This document shows positions 5,365-8,872 of a stretch of DNA of 8,872 nt, one piece after another (the stretch's first letter is position 1; every line of letters starts with the position of its first letter). Origin of the DNA: Lysobacterales bacterium UBA5700 (GTDB lineage: Bacteria; Pseudomonadota; Gammaproteobacteria; Xanthomonadales; Xanthomonadaceae); the NCBI GenBank assembly GCA_002420085.1, contig DIHI01000035.1:1-8872 (forward strand), read 5' to 3'. Position numbers and translations under genes: made by a program. The notes below the pieces were generated by a model. It saw nothing but the letters and a program-made list of their open reading frames with translations. It had not been told where the DNA came from and ran no database searches.

Positions 5365-7536
5365 TCAGCGGATGGCATCGAGCTTTTCGCGCGCTCGGCG
5401 GGCCAGTTCCGGGTCATCACCGGCGACGATGTCTTCCAGCAAGGCCCGGGCGCCGTCCTTGTCACCCATGTAGATCAGGGCCTGGGCCAGGTCGAGGCGG
5501 GAGTCGTCACCGGTCTCGGAACCGGCGTCGGCGTCGGCATCGACGTCGTTGGCCAGTCCGATCGGGTCGTCATCATCACGGTCATGGACCGGGCCGGGCA
5601 GCACCGCTTCGACCGTGTCCCAGGTGTCATCGCCGGATGGGTCGAGGCGGACGGGCGATTTCGGGTCCGGGGCGTGCCGCCATTCGGGGGCCGCAGGCTC
5701 GCTGCGGTCGCTGTCGATGGCGAAGGAAGGCGGCGGGGCGGTTTTCGTCGTTCCGACCGGGGCTGCGACCGGCGATTCGCTTGGCGTGGCCGGCTTGGCT
5801 GGGCTGGCTACGGGTTCGCTGGTCTGATCCGCCTGACCGAACTCGGCCCGCTGGCCGGTGCCGGTGCTGCCGGTTGCACTGTGTGGACGCGGCGCTGGCC
5901 GTGGAATCGAGCCGCGTGCTTCGGTCACGGCGCTGGGCGTGGCTGCCGGCGCCAGGTGGACTGCCGGTTCGGGTTCGCCGGAGCGGGTCGGTACGGTCTT
6001 GCCGGCCGCTGCCGGCTCGTCCTTGCGCCGCGCGCCGTTGTTCGGTTCCAGCGGTCGGCTCAGGCCACGCTGATCGCGCCGCAGGATCAGCAGGACGGCG
6101 ATCAACCCGGCCACCAGGACGACGGCGGCGGCGAATGCCCAGGGTCGGTTGTACCAGGGCTGATTGCTGACACCACCGCTGCGCTCCAGTTCGGCGACCC
6201 GGTTCTGGAGGGTGGCGAGTTCCTGTTCACGCAGGGACAGCAGGCGCTCGCTGTCGGCGCGAATCTTCTCCAGCCGCTCCAGCCGTTCCTGCAAGGCTTG
6301 CTGGCGGGCTTCGCTGGAAATCAGGCCGGTCTCGGCGGCGTCCTCAGACCGCGCCAAGGTGGTGCCGCCACCCTCGCTGTCGATACCCGATTGGGCAGCG
6401 ACCGCTTCCGCCTCGGGGTCGCTGGCGACGATCTGGAGCCGTGCGCCAGCCGCAGCCGACGGGGCAGTGGCGGTCGCGTCGGTGTTGCCACTCGGGGCAG
6501 GGTCGGCACCGGCCAGAACCGGTTCGGGCCGCACCGGGGCACTGCCCCGGCCTTGCAGCCACAGGGCATTCTGGGCGGCGACCAGGGCATCGGCTTCGGC
6601 GGCCGACAGGGCGGCGGCTTCGGCGGCATCGGGGATGCGCAGAATCTCGCCAGCCTTCAGATAGTTGATGTTGTCGTCGATGAAGGCCCGGCGGTTGGCA
6701 TTGAGCAGGGCGATCATCATCTGGTTGACGGTGATGCCCTGGCTGCGGCTGCGCTGAGCGACCGACCAGAGGGTTTCGCCACGCGCCACCGTCTGGCTGG
6801 TGCCGGCCGCGCTGGTCGGGGTCGTCGTGCGCACGGCCGGTGCGGTCGGAGGCGGGGCGACGGGCGGCGGGCTGACGGTGCGAGCCGGCTCGGCGACTGC
6901 CGGTTCGGTTGCGGCGGTATCGCTGGCCGGTTCGGCCGGACGCTCGGTCGCCGTGCGGCCGTCGTTGGCAAGCGGCTCGGCGGGGGCCGGGCGGTCCTCG
7001 GGCACCGGAACCACGGTCAGATCGGACGGCTCACGGGTGGCCGGTACAGGCTGGCTGGGGCTCGGGGCGGGGACTGGTCGGGCCTCGCCGGGGCGTTGCA
7101 CCACGGCCGGGGCAACCGAAGTGTGGATCGCGGGGGCGACCAGCGGTGGGTCGATCAGCACCGAGTATTCACGGACCAGCCGACCACCTTCCCATTGGGC
7201 GTCGATCAGGAAGGTCAGGTAGGGATCGCGGACCGGAGTCGGACTGGTGATCCGCACCCGACCGCCACCGTCCTCGTCACGAATGATGTTGAATCGCAGA
7301 TTGGCGGTGATGCCCCTGGGCCGGTCCAGGCCGACCCGCGCGAAGGCATCGGGTGGCGCCAGGGCAACCCGCAGGCTGTCGAGCTCTTCCGGTCGCTCGA
7401 CCAGAATCGGCAATTCCGCCACCAATGGCTGGTTGAAGCCCGATTTGACCTCGATCTCGCCCAGACCCAGGGCGCAAGCCTCCGCGCCGACGCCCAGCAG
7501 GGCCAACGCCAGCAACCCACTCCCGGCCTTGTTCAT
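5365..7536 (-). CDS. fimV: FimV-type LysM polar hub protein
   Basis: FimV is an inner-membrane protein with a peptidoglycan-binding periplasmic part; in Pseudomonas it organises the cell pole, type IV pilus assembly and cyclic-AMP signalling. From the ATG at 7536 it has 723 residues. In order: signal peptide 1-22; conserved FimV N-terminal domain about 23-130 ([28 protein letters not shown]); Pro/Ala/Thr-rich linker about 131-247; LysM domain about 248-302 ([14 protein letters not shown] to [10 protein letters not shown]); coiled coil about 405-455; membrane helix about 466-486; disordered cytoplasmic linker rich in Pro, Ala and acidic residues; and the C-terminal FimV TPR-like motif about 681-723 ([23 protein letters not shown]). 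It is shorter than P. aeruginosa FimV (about 920 residues), mainly in the cytoplasmic region. GAGGGAGG lies 13 nt upstream of the ATG, so the GTG just before it (10 nt spacing) is an alternative start. It follows asd by 48 bp. Confidence 0.94.
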   Translation of the reverse strand: MNKAGSGLLALALLGVGAEACALGLGEIEVKSGFNQPLVAELPILVERPEELDSLRVALAPPDAFARVGLDRPRGITANLRFNIIRDEDGGGRVRITSPTPVRDPYLTFLIDAQWEGGRLVREYSVLIDPPLVAPAIHTSVAPAVVQRPGEARPVPAPSPSQPVPATREPSDLTVVPVPEDRPAPAEPLANDGRTATERPAEPASDTAATEPAVAEPARTVSPPPVAPPPTAPAVRTTTPTSAAGTSQTVARGETLWSVAQRSRSQGITVNQMMIALLNANRRAFIDDNINYLKAGEILRIPDAAEAAALSAAEADALVAAQNALWLQGRGSAPVRPEPVLAGADPAPSGNTDATATAPSAAAGARLQIVASDPEAEAVAAQSGIDSEGGGTTLARSEDAAETGLISSEARQQALQERLERLEKIRADSERLLSLREQELATLQNRVAELERSGGVSNQPWYNRPWAFAAAVVLVAGLIAVLLILRRDQRGLSRPLEPNNGARRKDEPAAAGKTVPTRSGEPEPAVHLAPAATPSAVTEARGSIPRPAPRPHSATGSTGTGQRAEFGQADQTSEPVASPAKPATPSESPVAAPVGTTKTAPPPSFAIDSDRSEPAAPEWRHAPDPKSPVRLDPSGDDTWDTVEAVLPGPVHDRDDDDPIGLANDVDADADAGSETGDDSRLDLAQALIYMGDKDGARALLEDIVAGDDPELARRAREKLDAIR

Positions 7537-7584
7537 CACGACGATACCGCCTCCCTCTGTTTGCAATGTCCGGCGCTGTCGCGG

Positions 7585-8604
7585 TCAGCCCGCCTCGGCG
7601 GCCAGCAATTCCGCCAACTGTACGGCATTCAGGGCCGCGCCTTTGCGAATGTTATCGGACACAATCCACAAATTCAGGCCCCGAGGGTGAGAAATGTCTT
7701 CGCGGATGCGGCCGACGTAGACCGGATCGGTGCCGGCGGCATGGCTGACCGGGGTCGGATAGCCGCCCGGCACCCGCTCATCGACCACCACCACGCCCGG
7801 TGCCGCTGCCAGCAGCCGGCGGGCCTGCTCGGCGTCGATCTTGTCACGGGTTTCGATGTGGACGGCCTCGGAATGGCCGTAGAACACCGGCACCCGGACC
7901 GCCGTCGGGTTGACCTCGATCCGGTCGTCACCCAGGATCTTGCGGGTTTCCCAGACCATCTTCATCTCCTCGCGGGTGTAGCCATTGTCGAGGAATACGT
8001 CGATCTGTGGGATCAGATTGAAGGCGATCTGGAGCGGAAACGTGTTCGGCTCCGGGGTCTGGAACGACAGCAGGGCGGCGGTCTGGCGACCGAGCTCCTC
8101 CATCGCGGTGCGGCCGGCACCGGACACCGATTGGTAGGTGGCGACATTGATCCGCTCGATGCCGACCGCCCGATGGATCGGTGCCAGCGCCACCAGCATC
8201 TGCATGGTCGAGCAGTTGGGGTTGGCGATGATCCCGAGCGGGCGCTGGCGGAGCGCGTCCGGATTGACTTCGGCGACCACCAGCGGCACTCGATCGTCAC
8301 GCCGGAATGCCGAGGAATTGTCGATCACCACGGCACCGGCGGCGGCGAATCGCGGGGCATGCTGCTCGGCGGTGGTGCCACCGGCCGAAAACAGGGCGAT
8401 GTCGATGCCGCTCGGATCGAAGTCGGCGAGATCGCGCACGGTCAGTTCGCGCTTGCCGAAGTACACCGTGGCACCGGCGGAACGTTCACTGGCCAGGGCG
8501 ACCACGTCGCCAACCGGAAACCTCCGCTCGGCCAGGATCGACAGCAGGGTCTCGCCGACCGCGCCGGTGGCACCGACGATGGCGATATTGAAGGTCTTGC
8601 TCAT
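7585..8604 (-). CDS. asd: Aspartate-semialdehyde dehydrogenase
   Basis: This enzyme reduces aspartyl-4-phosphate to aspartate semialdehyde with NADPH, the branch point to lysine/diaminopimelate, threonine and methionine. The 339-residue protein starts MSKTFNIAIVGATGAVGETL, with the nucleotide-binding GATGAVG loop at residues 11-17. The phosphate-binding SSAFR has Arg101, the active-site NPNCSTMQM has nucleophile Cys131, QSVSGAGR has Gln158, and VRVPVFYGHSEAVH has Arg237 and His244. The catalytic set is intact, so this is active Asd and not the Cys-less paralogue Usg. Length fits the roughly 340-residue type. A longer frame to 8802 is Arg/Pro-rich and unconserved, so I reject it. The ATG has only a weak CGAG upstream and overlaps the TGA of an upstream open frame (ATGA), which suggests translational coupling. 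fimV follows 48 bp downstream. Confidence 0.97.
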   Translation of the reverse strand: MSKTFNIAIVGATGAVGETLLSILAERRFPVGDVVALASERSAGATVYFGKRELTVRDLADFDPSGIDIALFSAGGTTAEQHAPRFAAAGAVVIDNSSAFRRDDRVPLVVAEVNPDALRQRPLGIIANPNCSTMQMLVALAPIHRAVGIERINVATYQSVSGAGRTAMEELGRQTAALLSFQTPEPNTFPLQIAFNLIPQIDVFLDNGYTREEMKMVWETRKILGDDRIEVNPTAVRVPVFYGHSEAVHIETRDKIDAEQARRLLAAAPGVVVVDERVPGGYPTPVSHAAGTDPVYVGRIREDISHPRGLNLWIVSDNIRKGAALNAVQLAELLAAEAG

Positions 8605-8870
8605 GACGGATACTCGATGCAAAGGCCGCAGTGAGGGCGGCCGGAGAGGAAGAAGTCGTTGCCTGTGGCATCGGCCGTGGCCGTTGTCCGCCGGCGCGCG
8701 CGGATCACCGGCCGGGCCGTTTTCGTCGGGCCTGCGGCGCCGATGCGACGAACCGGTGCGCGAGCCTGCCGGTTGGTCCGAGGCTTGGCCGACGGACGCC
8801 ATGGGCGCGGCAGCGCCTGCGTGTCACGGCGGTCCGCCAGCGACCGACCGGGATCATTCCGGCTGGGATC
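8601..8870 (-). CDS. Possible C-terminal end of an upstream gene overlapping asd (partial)
   Basis: A minus-strand frame is open from the right edge to a TGA that shares the ATGA sequence with the asd start, giving 89 residues with no start in view. It is rich in Arg, Pro, Ala and Thr, begins with a DPSRN/DPGRS repeat and ends in FFLSGRPHCGLCIEYPS with a CxxC. By hand count G/C is about 76% at third positions and about 70% at each of the other two, which is only a weak coding signal. The exact stop/start overlap is typical of coupled genes and would explain the poor asd ribosome binding site. It could equally be a leader region open by chance; no family is recognised. Confidence 0.3.
   Translation of the reverse strand, partial: DPSRNDPGRSLADRRDTQALPRPWRPSAKPRTNRQARAPVRRIGAAGPTKTARPVIRARRRTTATADATGNDFFLSGRPHCGLCIEYPS
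8624..8642 (-). promoter_or_regulatory. GC-rich hairpin just upstream of asd
   Basis: GGCCGC and GCGGCC form a perfect 6-bp all-GC stem with a 7-nt loop (CCTCACT on the transcript). On the minus strand it is followed by TTT and then, 19 nt after the stem, the asd ATG. It could act as a weak terminator or attenuator, or affect asd translation. The T-run is only three bases, so a terminator role is doubtful. Confidence 0.35.
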
Positions 8871-8872
8871 AT

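Noticed and set aside
4532..5473. A 313-codon plus-strand ORF
   Set aside because: It is the codon-aligned antisense of truA, which matches the family along its whole length.
5584..8634. A 1016-codon plus-strand ORF
   Set aside because: It is the codon-by-codon antisense of fimV and asd, whose domains and catalytic residues are clear. Its own protein is Gly/Arg-rich with no family resemblance.
8605..8802. N-terminal extension of asd to the ATG at 8802
   Set aside because: The added 66 residues are Arg/Pro-rich and precede the normal Asd N-terminus; the family begins at MSKTFNIAIVGATG.
8605..8872. Lysine riboswitch or leader-peptide attenuator for asd
   Set aside because: I saw no lysine-riboswitch core and no lysine-, threonine- or methionine-rich leader peptide. 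Only a short hairpin is visible.

Overview
The window is GC-rich DNA, most likely from a gammaproteobacterium of the Xanthomonadales/Lysobacterales type. Three things suggest this: the asd-fimV-truA gene order, strong GC bias at third codon positions in the core genes, and a GGGATTC heptamer array of a kind I recall from that lineage. The assignment is inference; there is no rRNA in the window to confirm it.

Right half (about 4370-8872, all minus strand): a conserved housekeeping block, read right to left. It holds asd (aspartate-semialdehyde dehydrogenase, amino-acid and cell-wall precursor synthesis), fimV (LysM polar-hub protein linked to type IV pili and polar organisation) and truA (tRNA pseudouridine synthase). 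asd and fimV are 48 bp apart and probably share a transcript. The 137-bp fimV-truA spacer contains three dyad symmetries. Upstream of asd, an open frame runs in from the window edge and its TGA overlaps the asd ATG; just before that start lies a GC-rich hairpin.

Middle (about 1887-4245, minus strand): three genes for exported proteins. They are a small YHYH/Excalibur protein with a signal anchor, a 137-residue protein with a Tat-like signal, and a roughly 430-residue secreted protein of unknown function, perhaps a beta-propeller. The last two sit in DNA that is visibly less GC-rich than the core block. In many gammaproteobacteria trpF, accD and folC follow truA; here these accessory genes do instead.

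Left (1-1767, plus strand): the C-terminal end of an unidentified protein, then a 429-residue four-helix membrane protein that I do not recognise. All six of its cysteines lie in predicted periplasmic loops. It converges with the secreted-protein gene. The 119-bp convergent gap holds ten tandem copies of the GGGATTC heptamer followed by a hairpin.

No tRNA, rRNA, CRISPR array, transposase or integrase is visible. The most interesting part is the run of four unfamiliar or small envelope-directed proteins downstream of truA. Nothing here can be claimed as a new defined system from sequence alone.
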